From the NCBI GenBank assembly GCA_002453265.1, contig DKGK01000088.1, forward strand, positions 1 through 8,285: a stretch of DNA of 8,285 bases, written 5' to 3'. Position 1 is the first letter of the stretch, and the number at the start of each line of letters is the position of its first letter. Below, piece by piece: positions 1 through 7,540 of the stretch. A program made the position numbers and the translations under genes. The notes under the pieces were generated by a model, which saw nothing but the letters and a program-made list of their open reading frames with translations, ran no database searches and was not told where the DNA came from. Source of the stretch: Flavobacteriales bacterium UBA6772. GTDB taxonomy: Bacteria; Bacteroidota; Bacteroidia; Flavobacteriales; UBA7430.

Positions 1-3000
1 CTTCAGGAGAAATTACAGGTGTACAAACAAGTGTAGGTGTAATGGGAAATGACGCCACAACAGATGACCAAGATGGGTTCTACGACAATCAAGAAATCCT
101 GTGGTTTTATGAATCTAACGATGGAACTGTATATTCTTTACTCCTTAATCCAGCAGATGATTATATTACAAATGCTATGTCAATTATTAGTTCTTCTACT
201 TTTGAAGTAATAGACTGTAGTTCACCGGATGTTTCAGGTTGTACAGATATGACTTCTTGTAACTATAACGAATTTGCTATAGTTGATGATGCGTCTTGTG
301 TGTATCCGGTCGAAAATTTCGATTGTGATAATAATTGTATTGTCGATTGTGGCGGTTTAGATTTATCTGGTTGTACGGATGCAACTGCAATAAACTACAA
401 CGAATTAGCAACCGATGACGATGGTTCTTGTGAATACGAAACTACTGAATGTATTTTACCAAACAGTTTTGTACTAAATACAGGAACAAATATGACCTTG
501 ATGTTAACTCCTGATTTTATTACCTCATTAAATGTTGAGGATTTAGAGGCTTATATTGTAGCAATTACAGATGAAGGTCTTGTAGTAGGTTCTGCTTTAG
601 TTCACGAAGATGAGTTGGCAGGTGGTCAAGTTGCAATGCCTTTATGGGGAGATGATGCTACTACAGAAAATAGTATTGACGGAGCTGTTTCAGGAGAAAA
701 TATTAATCTTCAATTGGTAAATGGAGGTAGTTTATATACTATAGAGATGTCTAGTACGATTACTTTTACTGAAAATAGTATTTCAGCCCAAGTTCTACCT
801 GTTAATCCTGAATTTTCATGCTCTGGTGCTATTTCATCTATAATGGGTTGTACAAACGACATAGCTTGTAATTATAACTCAGAAGCAACAGAAGATGATG
901 ATTCTTGTGTTTTTGAAGAATATGGATACAACTGTAATGGTGTTTGTAATTTTGATACAGATAACGATGGTATTTGTGATGAGAATGAAGTTTTAGGTTG
1001 TACAGCTGAATCAGCAACCAACTACAATTACTTAGCTACCGATGATGATGATTCGTGTGAGTACCCTGAGCCAGTAGAAGGTTGTTTAGACTCAGAAGCT
1101 AATAATTATAATGAATTAGCAAATATCGAAGACGGTTCTTGTTTGTACGGAATTGGAGGCTGTACTTATCCCGAAGCTTCAAATTACAATATGGATGCTA
1201 CTTACGAAGATGAGTCTTGTACTTTCGATACTCCATTTATTTATGTTTCCAATCCTATTGATGGAGCTTTATTAACAACTCCAACTGTTTCGTTTAATTA
1301 CGAAGTTTTAAACACTATTATCTCAACTGATTCTTTAGCTGGGCATCTAAAGTACTCTGTTGATGGAGGTGCTTATGGTTCAATTTTCGATCAATCTGGT
1401 GAAATATCTCAAGACTTTGATTTTGGTGAACACACCATTCAATTTATTCTTTACGACAACGTTTCTGGAAACAGTCAGCCATTGAGTCCATTAGTGCAAA
1501 CAATAATTAACTTTTCTGTTGGATTAGAAGGATGTATGAATCCACTAGCAGGAAACTATAATTTAAATGCAATTATAGATAACGGAACTTGCATTCCTAA
1601 TGCTGATTTAGAATTTGACAACACTAATACAGGTTCAAATCATACCTTAATGATATTAATGTCACAGATAGGTTCTATTAATGTAAATGGTTTATTATCT
1701 CAACCGGGAGATTTACTCGGTGTTTTTTACGAAAACGATGGTTTATTCTTAGGAGCTGGTTACAATACTATAGTACAGGGTAATATGCAGATTGCTGCAT
1801 GGGGCGATGATTCAACAACCGATGAGCAAGATGGTTTTATTGAAGGACAATCTTTTGTTTGGGCTATTCAGTATGCCGAAACAGGAAACAGTGTCTATCT
1901 AGAAGCTATTTACGCAACTGGGTCTTCTGTATATACAACTAACGGCTTGTCTTCAATTATTGGTTTTGATGTTGTTGAATTTGTTGATATTGAAGGTTGT
2001 ACGAATTCTGATTATGTTGAATACAATCCATTTGCAGATATTGAAGACGGTTCATGCCTTACTCTAAAAGTACATGGTTGTACAGAACAGTCCTACTTAG
2101 AATACTGGTCTTATGATTCTGAAAACTTAACAATTGAACTGTTAGATGTTATTGCTAATACAAACGATGGCTCTTGTGTAACTTCTATAGAAGAAGGTTG
2201 TACAGATTTAAACTATCTAGAATATTGTTCAGACTGTAATGTGTCTAATAATACAATGTGTTATGTTGCTGCGATTCCTGGTTGTACCGATCCATTGGCG
2301 TTAAATTTCGACACCATTGCGAATAGTAATGATGGAACCTGTGAGTACAACTTATGTATTAATATTGATGTTACTAACTTCCAAATTATCACATCAAGCA
2401 CACAAAATATCCCCGTTCTTTCTTACGATATTATCAACTCTAGTAGCGAAGAAGTTTCTTCACCTATCTTAACATTGATTTTAGATACGAACGAAGACTT
2501 CGAAATTTCTACTTCATTTATTTCAACAGCTCAAATTAACCCTGGTGATACTGTAAATGTAGAAGCTATTATTACAAATGATATTACTACGTTATCAGAT
2601 TATTATGTTAATATTTCTGGATATGTTCTAATGCAAGGACAGTCTTTTGATAGTGGCGAGGTGAGTTGCGATTTAGCATTCACAGAAGAGTTTGTATCAA
2701 CAATTCATGTAGGTTGTTCAACACTAACTGCATACAATTACGATCCAATGGCAACTGTAAACGATGGTTCGTGTATAGACTCTTTACAAACTTATATTTC
2801 GAATTTCAATCCAGATTGTAGCTACGAATATGGTTCTGCTTCTTTATTTGTTTCTGGAGGTATAGCACCATATACCTCAGCTTCTACTTATACTCATTAT
2901 TCTCCATTGGGAATTCCTACTATACTTGATGTTAATGTTGATGTAAATGGAACGATTCACATGAGTGGGCTTGCAGCTGGAGATTATTCAGTTGAAATTC

Positions 3001-3539
3001 AGGATAGTTCGGATATTATTGAAATATTTGAGTTTACTATAGTAATGCCAGATGAGTTAATTGTTGAAGCAGCTGTTAATACTTCAAACCTACTTACTTC
3101 TTCGGTTATTCAAGGAAACGCAGTATTTTACCATTGGTTATTTGAAGGAGAAACGATAGAAGGTTCTAACAATTCTACTCATTACTCTACTGAAGTTGGA
3201 CAATACCAAGTGTATGTTGAAAATTCAAATGGTTGTGGTGCCTATTCTGAGAATGTTGATTTAAATACAGTTGGAATAAATGAGTTGGATGAAACTAACT
3301 TTAGTCTATATCCAAATCCAGTAAACACAACTTTAAACATTCGTATGACTCCCTTAAGTTCTTCTGCTACAATTGCTATTACAGATGTACTAGGACAAGA
3401 TATTTTTAATATTACTTTAGATACAACACTAAATCCTGATGAAATTAAAATCGAACTCTCAGACCTTCCAAATGGAATGTACTTTGTAGTGGTTGAAAGT
3501 AATTCTAAACAAATCGTGAAACGATTTATTAAGAACTAG
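1..3539 (+). CDS. Large secreted multi-repeat surface protein with T9SS sorting tail (5' partial)
   Basis: This is the C-terminal part of a giant extracellular protein of unknown specific function. The frame is open from base 3. The first in-window ATG (42) falls inside a conserved module, so it is not the true start, and the gene begins beyond the left edge. Counting residues from that ATG, the order is: partial WGDD-type module (to about 57); cysteine repeats 1-2 (66-132); second WGDD module (137-252); repeats 3-6 (269-395) with a thrombospondin-3-like DTDNDGICDENE linker (305-316); Ig-like domain (about 398-494); repeat 7; third WGDD module (522-647); repeats 8-11 (652-769); CARDB/Ig-like stretch (771-888); repeat 12 (891-913); SprB-like module (about 915-1008, VSGGIAPY and GLAAGDYSVEIQD); Ig/PKD-like module (about 1010-1075, ending GQYQVYVENSNGCG); T9SS tail (1083-1165). 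No catalytic domain is recognisable. By family analogy it is exported by Sec and T9SS and displayed on, or released from, the cell surface. Adhesion or gliding-related roles are only guesses. It converges on uvrA. Confidence 0.9.
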   Translation, partial: SGEITGVQTSVGVMGNDATTDDQDGFYDNQEILWFYESNDGTVYSLLLNPADDYITNAMSIISSSTFEVIDCSSPDVSGCTDMTSCNYNEFAIVDDASCVYPVENFDCDNNCIVDCGGLDLSGCTDATAINYNELATDDDGSCEYETTECILPNSFVLNTGTNMTLMLTPDFITSLNVEDLEAYIVAITDEGLVVGSALVHEDELAGGQVAMPLWGDDATTENSIDGAVSGENINLQLVNGGSLYTIEMSSTITFTENSISAQVLPVNPEFSCSGAISSIMGCTNDIACNYNSEATEDDDSCVFEEYGYNCNGVCNFDTDNDGICDENEVLGCTAESATNYNYLATDDDDSCEYPEPVEGCLDSEANNYNELANIEDGSCLYGIGGCTYPEASNYNMDATYEDESCTFDTPFIYVSNPIDGALLTTPTVSFNYEVLNTIISTDSLAGHLKYSVDGGAYGSIFDQSGEISQDFDFGEHTIQFILYDNVSGNSQPLSPLVQTIINFSVGLEGCMNPLAGNYNLNAIIDNGTCIPNADLEFDNTNTGSNHTLMILMSQIGSINVNGLLSQPGDLLGVFYENDGLFLGAGYNTIVQGNMQIAAWGDDSTTDEQDGFIEGQSFVWAIQYAETGNSVYLEAIYATGSSVYTTNGLSSIIGFDVVEFVDIEGCTNSDYVEYNPFADIEDGSCLTLKVHGCTEQSYLEYWSYDSENLTIELLDVIANTNDGSCVTSIEEGCTDLNYLEYCSDCNVSNNTMCYVAAIPGCTDPLALNFDTIANSNDGTCEYNLCINIDVTNFQIITSSTQNIPVLSYDIINSSSEEVSSPILTLILDTNEDFEISTSFISTAQINPGDTVNVEAIITNDITTLSDYYVNISGYVLMQGQSFDSGEVSCDLAFTEEFVSTIHVGCSTLTAYNYDPMATVNDGSCIDSLQTYISNFNPDCSYEYGSASLFVSGGIAPYTSASTYTHYSPLGIPTILDVNVDVNGTIHMSGLAAGDYSVEIQDSSDIIEIFEFTIVMPDELIVEAAVNTSNLLTSSVIQGNAVFYHWLFEGETIEGSNNSTHYSTEVGQYQVYVENSNGCGAYSENVDLNTVGINELDETNFSLYPNPVNTTLNIRMTPLSSSATIAITDVLGQDIFNITLDTTLNPDEIKIELSDLPNGMYFVVVESNSKQIVKRFIKN
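3..215 (+). repeat. WGDD-type module, copy A (5' truncated by the window edge)
   Basis: The stretch carries GNDATTDDQDGF, an aromatic strand (LWFYES), a YSLLL strand and a closing SIISSSTFEV. These align in order with copy C (GDDSTTDEQDGF, FVWAIQY, VYLEAIY, SSIIGFDV). The in-frame residues before the ATG at 42 (GEITGVQTSVGV) fit the module too, which shows that the protein starts upstream. Confidence 0.7.
450..797 (+). repeat. WGDD-type module, copy B (most diverged)
   Basis: The module runs from NTGTNMTLML through LWGDDATTENSIDG to SSTITFTENSISAQ. It matches copy C at its start (NTGSNHTLMI) and at the acidic core (WGDD-TT). The hallmark D-G-F aromatic is replaced (IDGAV), and the strand after it lacks the usual tryptophan (INLQLV). 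Its predicted form is an all-beta extracellular domain of unknown role. Confidence 0.6.
1605..1982 (+). repeat. WGDD-type module, copy C (best preserved)
   Basis: The module begins NTNTGSNHTLMI, followed by a hydrophobic strand with DLLGVFYENDGLFLGAG, the core AAWGDDSTTDEQDGF, the strand FVWAIQYAETG and a final SSIIGFDVVEF. Similar modules are familiar from flavobacterial secreted proteins with T9SS tails. No ligand is known to me. This copy is the best query for profile searches of the protein. Confidence 0.65.
3288..3536 (+). other. T9SS type A C-terminal sorting domain
   Basis: The last 83 residues follow the type A sorting pattern: FSLYPNPV at the front, then ITDVLGQDIFN, then DLPNGMYFVVVES and a basic end (KQIVKRFIKN). 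In Bacteroidota this domain directs passage through the type IX secretion machinery in the outer membrane. It is usually cleaved off as the protein is anchored or released. Confidence 0.93.
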
Positions 3540-3554
3540 TTTTCTTATATAAAT

Positions 3555-3588
3555 AAAAAAAGGTGGACTATATGTCCACCTTTTTTTT
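3555..3588. terminator. Bidirectional intrinsic terminator between convergent genes
   Basis: A perfect 7-bp GC-rich stem (GGTGGAC with GTCCACC) closes a 5-base loop TATAT. It is flanked by seven A on the left and eight T on the right, which also pair with each other. On the + strand it gives a hairpin with a T tract 15 bases after the stop codon of the large secreted-protein gene. On the - strand it begins one base after the uvrA stop and ends in seven T. It should therefore work in both directions. Confidence 0.88.
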
Positions 3589-3589
3589 G

Positions 3590-6415
3590 TTAAAGTAATT
3601 CATGTTTTAAATAATCAACGGTATAACTATTTGTACTTGTAATAATATTCTCTGGAGAACCTTCACAGAGAATTGTACCACCTCCACGACCACCCTCAGG
3701 TCCCATGTCAATAACATGATCTGCTAATTTTATAACATCCATATTATGTTCTATTACTAAGACTGTATTTCCTTTATCAACTAATTTATTCAGAACTTCC
3801 ATAAGCACTCTAATATCTTCAAAGTGTAAACCTGTAGTAGGTTCATCTAAGATAAATAGGGTATTTCCTGTATCTCTTTTACTCAATTCTGTAGCGAGCT
3901 TTACTCTTTGTGCTTCACCACCAGAAAGTGTAGTAGATTGTTGTCCGAGTGTAATATATCCCAAACCTACATCTTGCAAGGTTTTAACTTTTTTATAGAT
4001 TTTAGGAATTGCTTCAAAAAATTCTACTGCATGATTAATAGTCATGTCTAATACATCAGAAATTGACTTTCCTTTAAAACGAATTTCCAGCGTTTCTCTA
4101 TTAAAGCGTCTTCCGTTACACGATTCGCACTGAACGTGTACATCTGGTAAAAAATTCATTTCAATAATTCTTAATCCACCACCTTCACAAAGCTCACAGC
4201 GACCACCTTTTACATTAAACGAAAATCGCCCAGGTTTATAAGCACGAATTTTAGCTTCGGGAAGCTCAGAAAAAATCTTTCTAATTTCGCCTAAAACACC
4301 AGTATATGTAGCAGGATTTGATCTTGGAGTCCTCCCAATTGGAGATTGGTCAATATCTATTACTTTATCGATATGTTCTAAACCACTAATACTCTCATAA
4401 GGCATTGGCTTTTTAAGAGCCCTAAAGAAGTAAGTATTTAAAATAGGGTAGAGGGTTTCATTTATCAAGGTAGATTTTCCTGAGCCAGATACCCCAGTAA
4501 TGCTGATGAGTTTACCTAATGGCAATACAAGGTCCACATTTTTAAGATTATTTCCTGTAGCACCTAGTAAACGAAGTTCTTTTCCATTTCCTGGTCTTCT
4601 CATTTCTGGAATAGAAAGTTCTTTCTCTCCATTTAGATATTGCGTAGTTAGCGTATGCGATTTCAATATTTCTTCTGGAGTTCCTTCGCAAACAATTTCA
4701 CCACCGTGTTTTCCTGCTCCAGGTCCAATATCAAATACATAATCCGCACATTCTATCATCTCTTTATCGTGCTCTACGACCAATACAGAGTTTCCTAGAT
4801 CTCGTAAATCTTGCAACGATTTTATTAATCTGGTATTGTCTCGTTGATGAAGCCCAATACTAGGTTCATCTAGAATATAGAGTACACCAACCAATTGAGA
4901 ACCTATTTGTGTAGCCAAGCGAATTCGTTGTGCTTCTCCACCAGATAGAGATTTTGAGCTTCTATCAAGGTTCAAATAATCTAAACCAACATCGAGCAAG
5001 AATTTTAATCGTGTTTTAAGCTCCTTTATAATCTCTAAACCTATGGCTTTCTTACGATTGTCGAGCTTGTCTTCTATAGTATCGAAAAAGGTATAAAGTT
5101 CTGAAATGTCCATTTTGGCAAGTTCAGAAATTGTATGCCCGTCAAACTTAAAGTGTAAAGATTCTTTTTGAAGTCTATGGCCATTACATTTCGTGCAGTT
5201 TAATGCAAGCATATAGTTTTTTGCCCACCTTTTTAAACTTGGCGACTCTGCATCATTGTACTGATAGCTAATAAAATTTGAAATCCCTTCGAAGTTCAAA
5301 TAGTAATTTTGGGTAATCCCCATGGTCGAGTTTACAACCTTAAAAGATTCTTCAGCTCCATTTAAAATTACATCAATTGCTTTTTTTGGAATTTCACTAA
5401 CCGGAACTTTTAAATCGAATTTAAAGCGTTTTGCAATAAGGTCTAATTGTTTGTTTATCCAAGGACTTTTACGATCTGCAATAGGAGCTAAACCACCTCT
5501 TTCGATGGATAAACTTTTGTCAGGAAATATTTTTTCCTCATCAATTTTCATTTCAATTCCTAAACCATTACAGCTGCTACAAGCACCTTTAGGAGAGTTA
5601 AATGAAAATGAATTAGGTTCAGGATCGTCATAAGCTATACCACTAGTAGGACACATAAGGTGTTTACTAAAATAGCGTAACTCCTCGTTCTCTGGAGCAT
5701 AAACTTGCATTATGCCTTTTCCAAATTTAAGAGCAGTATCCAAAGAATCTGTCAATCTTTTGTCTATATCACCGGTAACTTGTAAGCGGTCAATAACAAT
5801 TTCTATATCATGACTTTTATAACGGTCTAATTGCAGACCTGGCATAATATTTTGGATAGTCCCATCTATGCGAACTTTTATAAATCCCTGTTTTAAAATC
5901 TGTTCAAACAAATCTCTGTAATGTCCTTTTCGGGCTTTTACAACTGGAGCAAGTAAAAGTATTTTCTGATCAGAATACGATTCAGTTATTAAGTCTTTAA
6001 TTTGATTAATCGTATAACTAACCATCTTTTCCCCTGTATTGTACGAATAGGCATCACCTACACGAGCGTATAAAAGTCTTAGGAAATCGTAAATTTCCGT
6101 AATTGTTCCAACTGTAGAACGCGGGTTTTTACTCGTTGTTTTTTGTTCAATAGAAATAACAGGGCTCAGCCCATCAATTTTATCAACATCAGGTCTTTCT
6201 AGTCCACCTAAAAACTGTCGGGCATAAGCAGAAAAAGTTTCTATATACCTTCGTTGTCCTTCGGCATAAATTGTGTCGAATGCTAAAGACGATTTTCCAG
6301 AGCCGCTTAGTCCTGTAATTACTACAAGTTTGTCTCTAGGAATCTTAACATCAATATTTTTTAAATTATGAACTTTCGCACCTTGTACGTCTATGTATTC
6401 TTGCGGCTTCGCCAT
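3590..6415 (-). CDS. uvrA: Excinuclease ABC subunit A (UvrA)
   Basis: UvrA is the damage-sensing ATPase of nucleotide excision repair. It dimerises, loads UvrB at lesions and then leaves. The 941 residues match the usual family length. ABC half I has Walker A GLSGSGKSS (35-43), signature LSGGEAQRIRL (490-500), Walker B VLYILDEPSIGLH (511-523) and H-loop H549. Half II has Walker A GVSGSGKST (641-649), signature LSGGEAQRVKL (830-840), Walker B LFILDEPTTGLH (853-864) and H890. The C-terminal zinc module is intact (C740, C743, C763, C766), as is the CTKC-NGHRL motif (407-414). In the first zinc module the second ligand cysteine is replaced: CPTS at 255-258, followed by C279 and C282. The ATG lies 3 bases after the stop of the upstream lytic transglycosylase gene, with only a weak purine stretch before it, so translation is probably coupled. 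No SOS-type operator was recognised. Confidence 0.98.
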   Translation of the reverse strand: MAKPQEYIDVQGAKVHNLKNIDVKIPRDKLVVITGLSGSGKSSLAFDTIYAEGQRRYIETFSAYARQFLGGLERPDVDKIDGLSPVISIEQKTTSKNPRSTVGTITEIYDFLRLLYARVGDAYSYNTGEKMVSYTINQIKDLITESYSDQKILLLAPVVKARKGHYRDLFEQILKQGFIKVRIDGTIQNIMPGLQLDRYKSHDIEIVIDRLQVTGDIDKRLTDSLDTALKFGKGIMQVYAPENEELRYFSKHLMCPTSGIAYDDPEPNSFSFNSPKGACSSCNGLGIEMKIDEEKIFPDKSLSIERGGLAPIADRKSPWINKQLDLIAKRFKFDLKVPVSEIPKKAIDVILNGAEESFKVVNSTMGITQNYYLNFEGISNFISYQYNDAESPSLKRWAKNYMLALNCTKCNGHRLQKESLHFKFDGHTISELAKMDISELYTFFDTIEDKLDNRKKAIGLEIIKELKTRLKFLLDVGLDYLNLDRSSKSLSGGEAQRIRLATQIGSQLVGVLYILDEPSIGLHQRDNTRLIKSLQDLRDLGNSVLVVEHDKEMIECADYVFDIGPGAGKHGGEIVCEGTPEEILKSHTLTTQYLNGEKELSIPEMRRPGNGKELRLLGATGNNLKNVDLVLPLGKLISITGVSGSGKSTLINETLYPILNTYFFRALKKPMPYESISGLEHIDKVIDIDQSPIGRTPRSNPATYTGVLGEIRKIFSELPEAKIRAYKPGRFSFNVKGGRCELCEGGGLRIIEMNFLPDVHVQCESCNGRRFNRETLEIRFKGKSISDVLDMTINHAVEFFEAIPKIYKKVKTLQDVGLGYITLGQQSTTLSGGEAQRVKLATELSKRDTGNTLFILDEPTTGLHFEDIRVLMEVLNKLVDKGNTVLVIEHNMDVIKLADHVIDMGPEGGRGGGTILCEGSPENIITSTNSYTVDYLKHELL

Positions 6416-6418
6416 GAA

Positions 6419-7540
6419 TTATAAGCTTTCTTTAATAATTTGTAACCTGTCACCTTTCTTTACTTCGATGTCTAAGGCATTCATATTTTGCAAAAATAAT
6501 TCTTCTATTTCAATTCCATTAGTTTCTGCCACTTTTTTCAAAGACATTGTTTTATTCATTTTAATGTTTAAAGTATCAAGTCTTATTGTGTTTTCAACTT
6601 TTTCATCATTTATTAAAACTGTTTCGTTTGTTGAAGTATAAAATCCTTTTTCTGGAACGTCAATAAAATAAGCGAAATTAGATTCGTTTTTCAATTCTGC
6701 TTGCCTTAACCAAGGGTTGTATTCCTTTAAAATTTTGTAGTTGAGGTTTAATTGTTCTGCATAATTCGCAAAATTTCCTACGCTAGTATCTAATAATACC
6801 TGATTTAGTGGAGGAAGTTTATATAAGTCCTTTTTTCTAATTTGAAACCCATAGGTTTTTTGATTACTTAGTATTTCTTTGATCGCCGCAATTCTGAATA
6901 TGTATCGAGCAGTTTCGTTATTGAGTAATAAATCGTAGTAATTTTCAACATTTTGCTTTTTCATTTGTTTATTCAAACCAGTCATTCCCATATTGTAGGA
7001 AGCTGCTGCAAGTGTCCAAGAGCCAAATTTTGTATAGGCTTTGTTTAAATAGTTACAGGCTGCTTTAGTTGATTTTATTAAATGATATCTTTCATCAACT
7101 TCCTTATTTATAAGTAAGCCATTTTCTTTTCCTGTATCCTTCATTATTTGCCAAAAACCTGTTGCACCAGAATGAGATACTACGTTTGCTAATCCGCTTT
7201 CTGCAATTGCTAAATATTTAAAATCGTCTGGAATGCCCTTATTTTTTAAAATAGGTTCTATCACAGGGAAATATTTGTGAGCCTTTTTTATAAACAATAC
7301 CGTTTGAGATTGCCAATAGGTATTAACCAAAATTTCTCTATCGAAGCGTTCGTTTATGTCGTTTTGAATTAAAGGCATCTTTTCTCCTGCAAAACTAATT
7401 TCATTAGGTTGGTTAGGCGAAAATATTGCATAGTTTTCATTAAACTTTGTTTGATGTCTTTCATCTTCAGGACCATTAAATACTGAAAAAACAAAACTAA
7501 TAGAAATGATGACAAATAAGAATATACTGAGTTTTTTCAT
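6419..7540 (-). CDS. Lytic transglycosylase, MltD-like (GH23/SLT domain)
   Basis: This predicted periplasmic enzyme should cleave the MurNAc-GlcNAc bond in peptidoglycan and form 1,6-anhydroMurNAc ends. A 373-residue protein begins with a signal peptide (basic MKK, hydrophobic core to about residue 19) and has no lipobox cysteine, so it is probably not a lipoprotein. The SLT domain spans about 88-225: catalytic E114 in AIAESGL, then SGATGFWQIM (124-133), AAASYNMG (178-185) and a TARYIFRIAAIKEI helix (210-223). The stretch LNLNYKILKEYNPWL (264-278) resembles the linker region of MltD proteins. The C-terminus (about 325-369, SLKKVAETNGIEIEELFLQN) looks like one diverged LysM peptidoglycan-binding unit. 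The start is fixed by the signal peptide. The ATG overlaps the rfbC stop by one base (TAATG), and uvrA starts 3 bases after its own stop, so it is the middle gene of a tight operon. Exact subfamily and physiological role (growth, secretion-machine insertion or recycling) cannot be told from sequence. Confidence 0.92.
   Translation of the reverse strand: MKKLSIFLFVIISISFVFSVFNGPEDERHQTKFNENYAIFSPNQPNEISFAGEKMPLIQNDINERFDREILVNTYWQSQTVLFIKKAHKYFPVIEPILKNKGIPDDFKYLAIAESGLANVVSHSGATGFWQIMKDTGKENGLLINKEVDERYHLIKSTKAACNYLNKAYTKFGSWTLAAASYNMGMTGLNKQMKKQNVENYYDLLLNNETARYIFRIAAIKEILSNQKTYGFQIRKKDLYKLPPLNQVLLDTSVGNFANYAEQLNLNYKILKEYNPWLRQAELKNESNFAYFIDVPEKGFYTSTNETVLINDEKVENTIRLDTLNIKMNKTMSLKKVAETNGIEIEELFLQNMNALDIEVKKGDRLQIIKESL

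Larger units (their letters stand above)
237..2780 (+). repeat. Twelve dispersed cysteine repeats (GCTD...NYN...DDGSC type)
   Basis: Twelve protein-level repeats start at bases 237, 369, 846, 996, 1080, 1158, 1530, 1995, 2076, 2196, 2280 and 2712. Each begins with a G-C pair and most end in DGSC or a variant (DASC, DDSC, DESC, NGTC, DGTC). In ten of the twelve the two framing cysteines are exactly 19 residues apart. The exceptions are repeat 9 (13 extra residues) and repeat 10 (one extra residue and two extra cysteines). The DNA is diverged, but the 8-mer GGTTGTAC opens eight of the copies. The spacing suggests one disulfide-closed loop per unit, with acidic residues that could bind calcium. 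The repeat type is familiar from Bacteroidota secreted proteins, but its function is not established as far as I know. Confidence 0.85.

Noticed and set aside
237..2780. CRISPR-like or DNA-level tandem array suggested by recurring GGTTGTAC
   Set aside because: The spacing is irregular, the similarity is at protein level and in frame, and the 8-mer simply encodes the conserved Gly-Cys-Thr of each repeat.
4500..4742. 80-codon open frame on the + strand
   Set aside because: It lies wholly antisense inside the strongly conserved uvrA coding region and has no recognisable domain. It is a frame shadow.
5322..5633. 103-codon open frame on the + strand
   Set aside because: It is antisense to conserved uvrA sequence, including the first zinc module. 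Its composition is explained by the other strand, and nothing supports expression.
6393..6641. 82-codon open frame on the + strand across the uvrA/transglycosylase junction
   Set aside because: It looks like a hydrophobic small protein, but it is antisense to the uvrA start and the transglycosylase C-terminus, both well supported. There is no promoter or RBS evidence.
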